Shown here: positions 44,121 to 53,200 of the stretch, one piece after another
How positions within the stretch are numbered: the stretch's first letter is position 1
Layout: every line of letters begins with the position of its first letter
Source of the DNA: Sulfurimonas sp.
GTDB lineage: Bacteria > Campylobacterota > Campylobacteria > Campylobacterales > Sulfurimonadaceae
Direction of reading: 5' to 3'
Assembly: GCF_029027405.1 (NCBI RefSeq)
Contig: NZ_CP093396.1
Span: 1,860,001 to 1,924,000, forward strand
DNA: 64,000 nucleotides
Program-made: the position numbers and the translations under genes
The notes under the pieces: model-generated
Databases searched by the model: none
The model's input: the letters and a program-made list of their open reading frames with translations, nothing else
What the model was told of the DNA's origin: nothing

Positions 44121-44960
44121 ATGACAACTACTATATCAAAAAAAACAATTAAAGAAAAAGCAAACTTACTTAAAAAAAATAGCAGCTTAAGTCATAGTCA
44201 AGCACTTCATGCAGTATCAAAAGAATTAGGCTTTCAAGATTATGAGTATTTCAACAAATTAAAAAAATTCAAGATAGTCGTTTTTAGTAGAAAAGGAGGT
44301 GTTGGTAAAACATCAACATCCCTAAACTTAGCTATAGATTTAAATGCTGACCACTATTTTAGAACAGACTACACAGATTTTAATAATAAATTTTATCAGA
44401 TATTTCCTAAAATAGAAAAGTACAATAAAAAACTACCTACTAAAAGATTATCATCAGTTTACGATTTGTGCAGATATACAAAATTTGAAGATATTGAGGA
44501 CACATTAAATGATATTGATTTGTTTATTATTCCAACATGGGCTCATGAATGTAATAAACCATGGAGACTTGTACTTGAAAATTCTGTTGAAGAAGTGTCT
44601 AAATATAATACACCTGTCATTATATTATCATATGGCACACATTACATATCAAAAACAAAAGATTTGAAATATTTGGATAATTTAAAAGAAAAATTATCCA
44701 AGCATAAAAATATTCATTATATTTATATACCTTCTTCTACTATTTATGATGATAAAAATGTGTATAATGGAGAAGATATTAGGAATTTAACTTTGATAAA
44801 TTATGAAGAATTCAACCTTGACACAAAAGCAAAAAGTATACTTCAGATATATAATAAATCTACAAATAATAAGAGAATGTTCAAAAATATTTACAATGAA
44901 TATATTAAATTATTACACTTAATTGAAAGAGTAATTAAAGAAAATAAGGCTGAACAATGA
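44121..44960 (+). CDS. ParA/MinD-like P-loop ATPase, orphan
   Basis: A 279-residue protein of the ParA/SIMIBI class. The deviant Walker A is SRKGGVGKTS (Lys58 and Lys63). After it the usual switch residues are less clear (YFRTDYTDFNN, then DIDLFIIPTWAHE). Residues 1-50 form a separate helical motif (KEKANLLKKNSSLSHSQALHAVSKELGFQDYEYF) that I have seen only as an N-terminal extension and do not name. No parB or centromere-like repeats are adjacent. It lies between a remnant and the intact copy of the helicase 3' end, so it is probably an acquired gene. AAAGGGA precedes the ATG. Confidence 0.75.
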   Translation: MTTTISKKTIKEKANLLKKNSSLSHSQALHAVSKELGFQDYEYFNKLKKFKIVVFSRKGGVGKTSTSLNLAIDLNADHYFRTDYTDFNNKFYQIFPKIEKYNKKLPTKRLSSVYDLCRYTKFEDIEDTLNDIDLFIIPTWAHECNKPWRLVLENSVEEVSKYNTPVIILSYGTHYISKTKDLKYLDNLKEKLSKHKNIHYIYIPSSTIYDDKNVYNGEDIRNLTLINYEEFNLDTKAKSILQIYNKSTNNKRMFKNIYNEYIKLLHLIERVIKENKAEQ

Positions 44961-45031
44961 AAAAGTTTAAATTAAAATTAGCCTTTAGAGTTTGGAAATT
45001 AAAAGTTAATTTTTTAGTGGAGAAAACTTAA
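44957..45031 (+). CDS. 24-residue ORF coupled to the ParA-like gene
   Basis: The ATG overlaps the ParA-like stop (ATGA) and the frame encodes a very basic 24-residue peptide (MKKFKLKLAFRVWKLKV and seven more) that stops at 45031, overlapping the helicase stop codon on the other strand. It may be a microprotein, or more likely the first codons of a second gene of the acquired block that was cut when the block joined the helicase end. Confidence 0.35.
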   Translation: MKKFKLKLAFRVWKLKVNFLVEKT

Positions 45032-47112
45032 TCTTCATCCTCTTTGTCCAACTCTTTTTGAATCAAGGCTCTATATGCCTCATCTTTTGGAACGAGTCCC
45101 GCTTCGTATAAAAACTGAGATGGCATAAAATTTATTTTCTTTATCTTGTCGTACTTTGCAAAACTAAGATATAAAATATCTTTTGCACGAGTTACAGAGA
45201 CATAAAAAAGTCGCCTCTCTTCATCTAAAGAGCCACCTCTTTGCATAAGTTTTCTGTTTGGAAATCTTCCATCCATTAAGTCAATCACATAAACTTCTTT
45301 ATACTCTAAACCCTTAGATGCATGGACACTTAACAGATTTACACCCTCCCCTTGAGTTAAATCAGACGAACCTAAAATCATAGCATTTAAAAATCTTTCA
45401 TGTTGTGAATATGGTTTTGACAACTCTTCTAAAAGCATCATTTTTCTACTTATTCTACTTAGAGATTCTGTCTTTTGTTTTTCATCAACCGAACCATCTT
45501 TTAACTGTGCTCTTTTGTTTGATAATATCTCAAATATATACTTAAAACATGCAGATGTTGCAATTTTTTTTACTACTGTTCTTGGTTGTTTTATGCCTTT
45601 TAAATCTTTATACAAAAGATAAAAATCATGTAAAAAACTTGCACTATCTTTAGTTAATTTTGGATGCTTTAAAATCGGATTTTTCATAAACTTAGGCGTG
45701 AATTCTAGCTTAGCAAATTTTCCAACAGCACCAAGTTCTAAAAACTCATCAAAAAGTCCAAGTTGACGATTTAACTTTCTTTTCTCAAAAGGGTTTTTAA
45801 TAGACTCATCAGGAGCATATAAACCATAAAATATACTACCATGACCTAATGTTTTAAGTGCTAAGTACAACTCTTTCGCCATTGCACTACCGATGCCTCG
45901 AACAAACTCAAAAAGATGAATAAATGCCATCATATCTGACTCATTTACTAAAAGAGTGTAAAAATCTAAAACTGCTTTTACTTCTTTTGCATCGAAGAAA
46001 CTTATTCCTCCTTTTCTCTTACAAGGAATGTCAAGCTCACGAAGTCCTACTTCAATACCATCCGCAGAAGAGTTGTTTCTAAAAATAACAGCAATCTCTT
46101 CATGTGGAGTTTGAGTATCTCTAATCTTTGCAGCGATGGCATGATACTGGTCAAAAAGCTCATCAAAGGCTAAAAGAGTTGGAGCTTTTGCCGCTCCAGT
46201 TCTTGTTACTTCTAACTCTTTAGGATATATGCGTTCATTGTGTTCTATAACTTTTGTTGCAAGAGAAAGAATAGGTAAACTTGAGCGATAGTTTTTTGTA
46301 AGAGTATGAACTACTGCCTCTGGATATTTAGTAGCAAAAGAGCCTATTATAGAAATATCTGCACCATTAAAAGCATAGATGCTCTGGTCATAATCTCCTA
46401 CACAAAAAAGTGATGGAGGATTCATAGCATCTATAAGTGTGCCTTGAAGAGCATTTGTATCTTGATACTCATCAACCAAAACTTCTTTATAACCCAAGTC
46501 GCTGTTTTCACATATTTTTCTAAAATTAAGTAACAAATCATTGAAATTTAAAAAGCCATATTCACTTTTTAAAGCTTCAAACTCATCTATAACATCTGCA
46601 TATATCAAACAAAAAAGTTCATGTTCTGGATAAGTTTCTACCATCCAGTCTTCAAAATTTAAACTTAGTTCTGTATTTTGATAAAAAGAGTATATATCAT
46701 AAAGATAATTCCCACCATAAGGAGTAATCTCTGCACCAATATGCTCAAAAGAGCGTTTTTCAAAAACACTTCTAAAGAGTGTTTTTAATTCTCTTTGTTG
46801 TTTTAAAATTACTTTTTTATTTTGTTTTTTTAACCATCTGTAACTAACCGCATGAAAAGTTCCTGCATCTATCTTAGATGCTACATCTTTTCCAAAAAGT
46901 TCAGCAACACGAGTCACCATTTCTGCAGCTGCTTTGTTTGTAAATGTAAGTAGTAAAATCTCTTGTGGTTTAATATTTGAGTTTAAAAGATAAGCAATTC
47001 TTCCAACTATCGTAGAAGTTTTTCCTGTTCCAGCAGATGCAATTATTAAGTTTTGAGAAGTTTGTGAAGTTGCTGCTTTGAACTGCTGTTCATTTAAACG
47101 AGATAATGGCAA
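45028..47112 (-). CDS. UvrD/PcrA/Rep-type DNA helicase
   Basis: A 694-residue superfamily 1A 3'-5' helicase for repair or replication restart. Visible motifs: Q-motif LNEQQFKAA, Walker A ASAGTGKTSTIVGR (motif I), LTFTNKAAAEM (Ia), VDEYQDTNALQ (II), GDYDQSIYAFNGAD (III), LTKNYRSS (IV), and LLSVHASKGLEYKEVYVIDL with FYVSVTRAKDILYL (V and VI). The length is normal for PcrA/Rep. The exact orthologue group is not certain. Its 3' end is partly duplicated at 43864-43911. Confidence 0.95.
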   Translation of the reverse strand: MPLSRLNEQQFKAATSQTSQNLIIASAGTGKTSTIVGRIAYLLNSNIKPQEILLLTFTNKAAAEMVTRVAELFGKDVASKIDAGTFHAVSYRWLKKQNKKVILKQQRELKTLFRSVFEKRSFEHIGAEITPYGGNYLYDIYSFYQNTELSLNFEDWMVETYPEHELFCLIYADVIDEFEALKSEYGFLNFNDLLLNFRKICENSDLGYKEVLVDEYQDTNALQGTLIDAMNPPSLFCVGDYDQSIYAFNGADISIIGSFATKYPEAVVHTLTKNYRSSLPILSLATKVIEHNERIYPKELEVTRTGAAKAPTLLAFDELFDQYHAIAAKIRDTQTPHEEIAVIFRNNSSADGIEVGLRELDIPCKRKGGISFFDAKEVKAVLDFYTLLVNESDMMAFIHLFEFVRGIGSAMAKELYLALKTLGHGSIFYGLYAPDESIKNPFEKRKLNRQLGLFDEFLELGAVGKFAKLEFTPKFMKNPILKHPKLTKDSASFLHDFYLLYKDLKGIKQPRTVVKKIATSACFKYIFEILSNKRAQLKDGSVDEKQKTESLSRISRKMMLLEELSKPYSQHERFLNAMILGSSDLTQGEGVNLLSVHASKGLEYKEVYVIDLMDGRFPNRKLMQRGGSLDEERRLFYVSVTRAKDILYLSFAKYDKIKKINFMPSQFLYEAGLVPKDEAYRALIQKELDKEDED

Positions 47113-47220
47113 GTAACTCTCCTACATATTTTAAGAATGTGATTATAGCGGTATAGATTTAAAGTATTATTCAACATAATAAGAGCATAATTACATAACA
47201 ATTTATAACTATGAGAGAAC

Positions 47221-48039
47221 ATGCAAAACAATGAAACTTTAAAAATTATTTCCAATGAAACAAAAAATTCTGTCGATCAACTTTCAGTTGTAACACCTAG
47301 CATCTACGCTTCTATTTTTTCTAAGTTTGCAACTGAACATAAAGTTGATATAAATAATGAACAACAAGTAGCAAAAGATTTGATGATTTTAGAATGTTCA
47401 AACTTAACAGATATGCAAACTCAAGCTTCTAAAAGTGCTATTCAATTGAGTAAAAATGCTAACAAAGCGATCAATGCCATAAAAGACAAAGATGAAAAAA
47501 TTCTCAATGAAGTTTTAAAAGAAGCTCAAGAACTAAGACAAGAAGTTGAAAAACTAAAAGAGTCAATATATAGAGATGAACTAACTCATGCTTACAATAG
47601 AAAATGGCTTCATGATAATCTTTTAGATGAGGATGGCTCTTCGCTTAAAGAAACTGGTACATTAGCAATCATGGACTTAAACTACTTTAAAATTATAAAT
47701 GACACACATGGGCATATTATAGGTGATAAAGTTCTCATATTTATAGCTAATCAACTTAAAAAATCTAGATATACAGTTATAAGGTTTGGTGGTGATGAGT
47801 TTATAATAATATATCCAAAAAACATATCTGATTCAAAAGCAATCTCTAATCTAAACAGTATCAGAGAAGAAGTTATTTCTAAAAAACTAAAATCATCTAA
47901 TTCATCTTTTCATGTAAGCTTTTCCTTTGGAGTTAGTGAGTTTAAAATCGGTGATGATTTAGAAGAAATTATTGCAAAAGCGGACAAAGAAATGTATGAA
48001 GATAAAAAACAAATCAAAAAAAGAGTTACAGGGATTTAA
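47221..48039 (+). CDS. Diguanylate cyclase (GGDEF), soluble
   Basis: A 272-residue protein that should make c-di-GMP from two GTP. The N-terminal 110 residues are helical and end in a coiled coil (LKEAQELRQEVEKLKES) that probably dimerises the GGDEF domain (about 115-270). The active site is intact: RFGGDEF at residues 190-194, with DLNYFKIINDTHGH before it and ADKEMYEDKK after it. The inhibitory RxxD motif upstream of GGDEF is absent (SRYT is found), so product feedback may be missing. No signal peptide or membrane helix. It converges on pbpC. Confidence 0.92.
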   Translation: MQNNETLKIISNETKNSVDQLSVVTPSIYASIFSKFATEHKVDINNEQQVAKDLMILECSNLTDMQTQASKSAIQLSKNANKAINAIKDKDEKILNEVLKEAQELRQEVEKLKESIYRDELTHAYNRKWLHDNLLDEDGSSLKETGTLAIMDLNYFKIINDTHGHIIGDKVLIFIANQLKKSRYTVIRFGGDEFIIIYPKNISDSKAISNLNSIREEVISKKLKSSNSSFHVSFSFGVSEFKIGDDLEEIIAKADKEMYEDKKQIKKRVTGI

Positions 48040-48055
48040 ACTCTTTTTTAAATCC
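48032..48055. terminator. Weak bidirectional hairpin between cyclase gene and pbpC
   Basis: GGATTTAAA (48032-48040) and TTTAAATCC (48047-48055) form a 9-bp A+T-rich stem overlapping both stop regions. Confidence 0.45.
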
Positions 48056-50229
48056 TATAAAACACTAAAACTGACTTCTTTCGTATCTAGAAACTCTGAC
48101 TCATTATTTTTTTGTACTCTTGCCTTAACTGAAAATTTTCCCTTTTTAACCTTCCATAAAAAAGAACTATCTTTTGTCTGAGAAACTTCTTTTTGATTAA
48201 CATACCAGATTACTTTTTTAATCTCCTTACTCTTACTAACTTGAAAGTTAAAATACTCTAAATCATCATCTATTCTTGGATCCATCGCTATTAAAAGATT
48301 GTTTGTAGGTTTAATAAGGCGTATCGTTACTTTCTTATCTTGTGCTTTGTTTTCATAGGTATCATTTAAAAAGAACTCATCTCTAGACTCGCATCTAGCA
48401 TCTGCTATTTCAGATGTTTTAATACAGATTCTTTTTTTCTTAAGTCTCTGGCTTAGATATAATTTCTTTACTTCTCTATTGCTATTTAATTCATTAAAAA
48501 TTGTTCTAAGTAAGTAAGCTGGTCCTGAGCCTCCAGTCACTTTATCCATAGGTTTATAGTCTAAATTACCAAACCAAACTCCTATTGTATATTTATCGTT
48601 ATAGCCTATAGACCAAGCATCTCTATAGTCACTTGATGTTCCTGTCTTTACTGCTGTTTGATATGGGAAATTTAGTATAGAGTTTATACCAAACTCTTTT
48701 TCTCTTGCAGTTGAGTCACTTAGTATATCTGCAATAAGACTAGAGATATCTTCACTAAAAACTCTTCTACTTCCATTTGTTTTTTCAAAAGTTTTTATGT
48801 AACTTAACTCTTTAAAATCTCCCATTCTTGCCAAGACACTATAGGCTTGGACTAACTCATATAGACTAACCTCTCCGTTTCCTAGTGCGATGCCATCGCC
48901 ATATACATTTGGATGCTGAGATAAGCTTTTTATACCAAAGCTTTTTAAGTGAGTAAGAAAATTATCTACACCAACAAACTGTATAGTCTTTACAGCCGGT
49001 ATGTTAAGTGAGTTACCAAGTGCTTCACGCAGACTTATAAGTCCGTAGTGCCCTCTTGAATAGTTATGATAAGTATGCATCCCCATACCTACACTCTCTT
49101 GCAAGATAGAATCATCTATAAGAGTAGCGCTACTCCATCCCATCTCTATAGCCTTTGCATAAAGAAAAGGTTTTAGTGTAGAGCCTGGCTGTCTCTTTAG
49201 TAAGACAGGATTCATTTGTGAGAAAGCCTTAGTTTTATCATCTGCATTTGCAACTGCCCAAGAGAGTATTTCGTTTGTATCATGGTTTACAACTAGTACT
49301 GCCCCATTAAATACATTTTTACTCTCAAGTCCTGCTATGCTTGCATCTAAAAGACTCTGTACTTTTTTTTGTAACTGGGAATCTAGTGTAGTTTCTATTT
49401 TTGAGCTCATCTCTTGTGGCTTATTTTTAGAGATAAACTCCAAAAAATGTTGAGAGTTAAAATCTGACTTTGCTTCTTGAATTTCTAGTCTGTCAATCTT
49501 AATATTTTCAAGTTCTTCTTTAGATATCTTTTGATTTTCATAGAGACGAGTGGCAAGATTTAAAATAGATCTGTTTAGATTTTCATGGTTTTTTACAGGG
49601 TCATAATATTTAGGTGAACGAACAAGGACAACAAGGGCTAGCATCTCTTTTTTATTTAATGTATTTATATCTCGGTTGAAGTAGTATCTACTAGCTTGAA
49701 CAACTCCTCGTCTCTGTGCTTTATATGGAACTTGATTTATATAAAACTCTAAAATATCAAGTTTGGAAAACTTCTCTTCTAAAGATATTGCTTCAAAACC
49801 TTCAATCCATCTCGCACTTACAGTCCTTGGTCTTGAATGCAAAAGACGAACTACCTGTTCCGATATAGTACTAGCACCTCTTACAACACCAAAAGAGCTT
49901 ACATTTTGCCACAAAGCATGAACTCTGGCTAACCAATCCATTCCTTTGTGTGAGAAGAATCGTTTATCCTCAGAGAGTATAAATGCAATTTGAAAAAACT
50001 TTGGGATATTGTGAAGTTCTACTTGATCGTATAAATTCCATCTATTCTCATAAGTCATATTTAGACGCTTAGAATATCTATCGAGATAGATTGGTTTTTT
50101 TATGACTTTAGAGATGCTAGATAATTCTTCATCAAACTCGAGCATACTATTTTGAGTAAAATTAAAGAGCCATACCAAAAGTAAAACACTCAGTATGGAG
50201 ATAAAAAAAAGTAACTTTTTAATCATCAA
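48055..50229 (-). CDS. pbpC: Penicillin-binding protein 1C
   Basis: A bifunctional peptidoglycan synthase-like protein in the inner membrane. The 724 residues have an N-terminal anchor (about 5-24), a GT51 transglycosylase domain with the catalytic region SEDKRFFSHKG (Glu87) and RGASTISEQ, a transpeptidase domain with SxxK in QPGSTLKPF, SxN in GNSLNIPA and KTG in VKTGTSSDYRDAW, and the C-terminal BiPBP_C-like beta domain. It overlaps the alpha-2-macroglobulin gene by 11 bases. This pairing with an A2M protease inhibitor is conserved in many bacteria. Confidence 0.94.
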   Translation of the reverse strand: MMIKKLLFFISILSVLLLVWLFNFTQNSMLEFDEELSSISKVIKKPIYLDRYSKRLNMTYENRWNLYDQVELHNIPKFFQIAFILSEDKRFFSHKGMDWLARVHALWQNVSSFGVVRGASTISEQVVRLLHSRPRTVSARWIEGFEAISLEEKFSKLDILEFYINQVPYKAQRRGVVQASRYYFNRDINTLNKKEMLALVVLVRSPKYYDPVKNHENLNRSILNLATRLYENQKISKEELENIKIDRLEIQEAKSDFNSQHFLEFISKNKPQEMSSKIETTLDSQLQKKVQSLLDASIAGLESKNVFNGAVLVVNHDTNEILSWAVANADDKTKAFSQMNPVLLKRQPGSTLKPFLYAKAIEMGWSSATLIDDSILQESVGMGMHTYHNYSRGHYGLISLREALGNSLNIPAVKTIQFVGVDNFLTHLKSFGIKSLSQHPNVYGDGIALGNGEVSLYELVQAYSVLARMGDFKELSYIKTFEKTNGSRRVFSEDISSLIADILSDSTAREKEFGINSILNFPYQTAVKTGTSSDYRDAWSIGYNDKYTIGVWFGNLDYKPMDKVTGGSGPAYLLRTIFNELNSNREVKKLYLSQRLKKKRICIKTSEIADARCESRDEFFLNDTYENKAQDKKVTIRLIKPTNNLLIAMDPRIDDDLEYFNFQVSKSKEIKKVIWYVNQKEVSQTKDSSFLWKVKKGKFSVKARVQKNNESEFLDTKEVSFSVL

Positions 50230-53200
50230 TAACTTTTAACTCTGATGGTAGTGACTTACCGTAAATATCACTGTCATACATTTCCTGGGCATGTGCAGGC
50301 ATTATACTAAACTCACCCTCTGCTATTGCCTGAGCTGTATATGATAAATGGTAGTTTCCAGTTGGAAGATAATCAGCATAAAAGTTAGCTCCATCATGTT
50401 TTAACTCTTTATGGTAAAAACTCCAGAAATACCTTCCATAACTAGACCACTCACCTCTACTAAACCACCATGAACCTTTAGATGCTACAAATGCTCCCTT
50501 GTCTGCATCTACTTGTGAACTTGTAGCCAAGTCACTGTTAACAGGTTCAAGTCCACCTGCCATTGGATCACGAATTACTACAAAGTGTCTAGCCGCAGGA
50601 ACAGACACAAATATATCTACTCTAAGAATATCAGACTTTTTAATCTGCATCGGAGCTTTGAGCATTACAAATTTGCCATCTTTCTCAACTGAGTATTCTC
50701 TTCTTACCTCAATCCCTGAGTTGATTCTATCTGCATTTTTGGCTTTTAAAGCATAGCTAATTTTAGCACTATAGTATAGTCTCCCCTCTCCATATTTGTT
50801 AATAGTAAGGTCAGTTTTTTTATCCTCATCAGATGGTCTTAAACCACGAGATACCTCAACTTCTACATCACTTTTTTTATCAAATGTAGTCTGAGCGAAT
50901 ACTTTATTATCCAGTTTTACAATGACCTTCATAGATGGGTCTTTGGATTCATATACTTTTGCATAATCAACTATAGCATTTAGACAAAAGAGATTTTCTT
51001 GAGTACTTCCCCAGTAATCTTTGTTCTTACGACTATGCATAATGCTTCTTAGTAGTTTAGGAGTAAGAGACTCCACTTTAAGTGCTAGTAGATGCTCGTC
51101 TTGTGCTTGAACTAAAGTGGAGAGGATAGAACACTCTGTTCTTAAAGAACTTGATAGCATCTGAGAATAATCATCACCTAAATCTTCACTAAAGCCTATC
51201 TTAGAACTTGTTTCATTGACATGAGAAAGTATTGAGTCAAGAACCTTAGTTTTAGTGTCACTTGAGACTCCTTTAGTTGCAAGGGCGGCTTGTAGAAAGT
51301 TAGACTTACCAAATAAATCCATATCAGCTACATGATCTTTATATCTTCGGATATCAGATGCTACAACTATTTTTGATTTTGATAGTGCATTTAGTGCGAC
51401 AGCTCTTACACTTGAACTCATACCTTTTGAGTAGTGACTTGGTAGGTTCTCATTTCTAAGCATATCAAGTAAATACTTGTTTAGGTTTTCACTTACCTTT
51501 GTGGGAACCTCATAACCATCTTCTTTTAACCACTCAAATGCCAGAGCTGTATAAGCAGAGAGGTATGGGCTAACATACGCATTTTGACCTCTCCAAAAAC
51601 TCATACCACCATTTGGAGCTTGAAAACTTGAAGCACTTTGCATAGTTTTCTCTATTAGTTTCTTCGCATCTTTCCATCTGTCTTCTTCTTTTAGATACTC
51701 ACTTAACTCTACATTCTTTGAAGCACCTAGAGATTTTGAAAGTCTTTGTTCCCAACAAAAGAATGGATACTCTTTGAGATATTTAAACGCTCCATCTATA
51801 TTTCCAATAGCTGAAGAAGAGAGTGAAACCCCTATTTCCCCAACATCAGTATGTATATCTTTTGGAATATGAATAGCTTTTTTAGTCAAAGAATCTTTTG
51901 TAGAACCGTATAGTGCAGATGTCTCTAAAGAGCGTCTTTTATTTACCACTACTATATATTCTAGACTATCTGCGTCAAAAGCATCTCCTCCTGTAGCACT
52001 AAAAGTAAGTTCACCAAAAGTTGTAGTTTTGACTGGTATGTAGATGCTCTTTCTCTCATAAGGCTTAAGGTTTATTTTGAATTCTTTTTTTATAGTCTTA
52101 CTTATAGCTCCACTCACTTGTATATCTACTTTTATATTTCTAGTTTTAGCACTTCTATTCATCACGCTAAAACCTGCTTTAAAACTATCTCCTTGAAGAA
52201 GTTGGTTTGGCATTACAGGTCTTATTTCTGTAGGACGATTTACTTTAAAGCTTTTTGTTGAGAGTCCCATCATGTCATCTTTATTTACACCAAAGGCAAT
52301 GATTCTCCATCCTGTTAGATTATCAGGAACTTCAAACTCTACCTCAGATGCAAGATTATTTCTTACTACTATAGATGGGTTCCAGTATGTCACATATTTA
52401 AAAAGATTTCTTAGTTGTGACTGAGCAACTCCACCACCATCTCCACCTGCGTTTGCACCTTTTTTCTCAAACTTTTGACGACCTATAAGACGACTGATAA
52501 GACTATAATTTTTAATATCAAGAGATTCTAGTTTATTAAATCCAAGATATGGGTCATAGTATCTATTACCTGATTTGTTCAGTGCTAAGACTGACTCATC
52601 AACAACAGCAATCGCTATTTCATAAGGTTCACTTTTTCCTGCCTTAGGAATATTTACTTTTAGTCTTACTTTTACTTTCTCTCTTGGTTTATATATCTCT
52701 TTATCTGTTGTAATATCAAACGACAGTTCCTTAAATGAGTCCTTAACTAGAGTCTTTATGTATCCCATCTTATAACTTGGTTTTCCAAGGTCAACTTTAG
52801 ATAAACCCTTAGGTTTTTCTACACGAGGAGATAAAACGACTACACTTAGATAAAATCCTGGAAGGTACTCAGACTTAATAGGTACTTCTATTACATGTGT
52901 ACTAGTTTCTAGTGTTTCAATCCAAGAATCAATAATGCCGTATCTCTCGATAGTTACTAAAGCTTTTGCTCCGGGAAAAGGATTTTTGACAAGATATCTA
53001 GCTTTATCACCTATCTTATAACTATTTTGTTCAGGTATTATCTTTAGAGTTGCATCGTTACTTTGATTCCATAGTAAGTTTCCAGATCCACTTACCCAAG
53101 CGTGTATCATGCTTTTATGTTCTTTGTTTTTAGAATCTTTTATCTTCGCAGTAAATCTATAATAACCTGAGTTTTTAGGAATAAAACTACACTTTACTAT

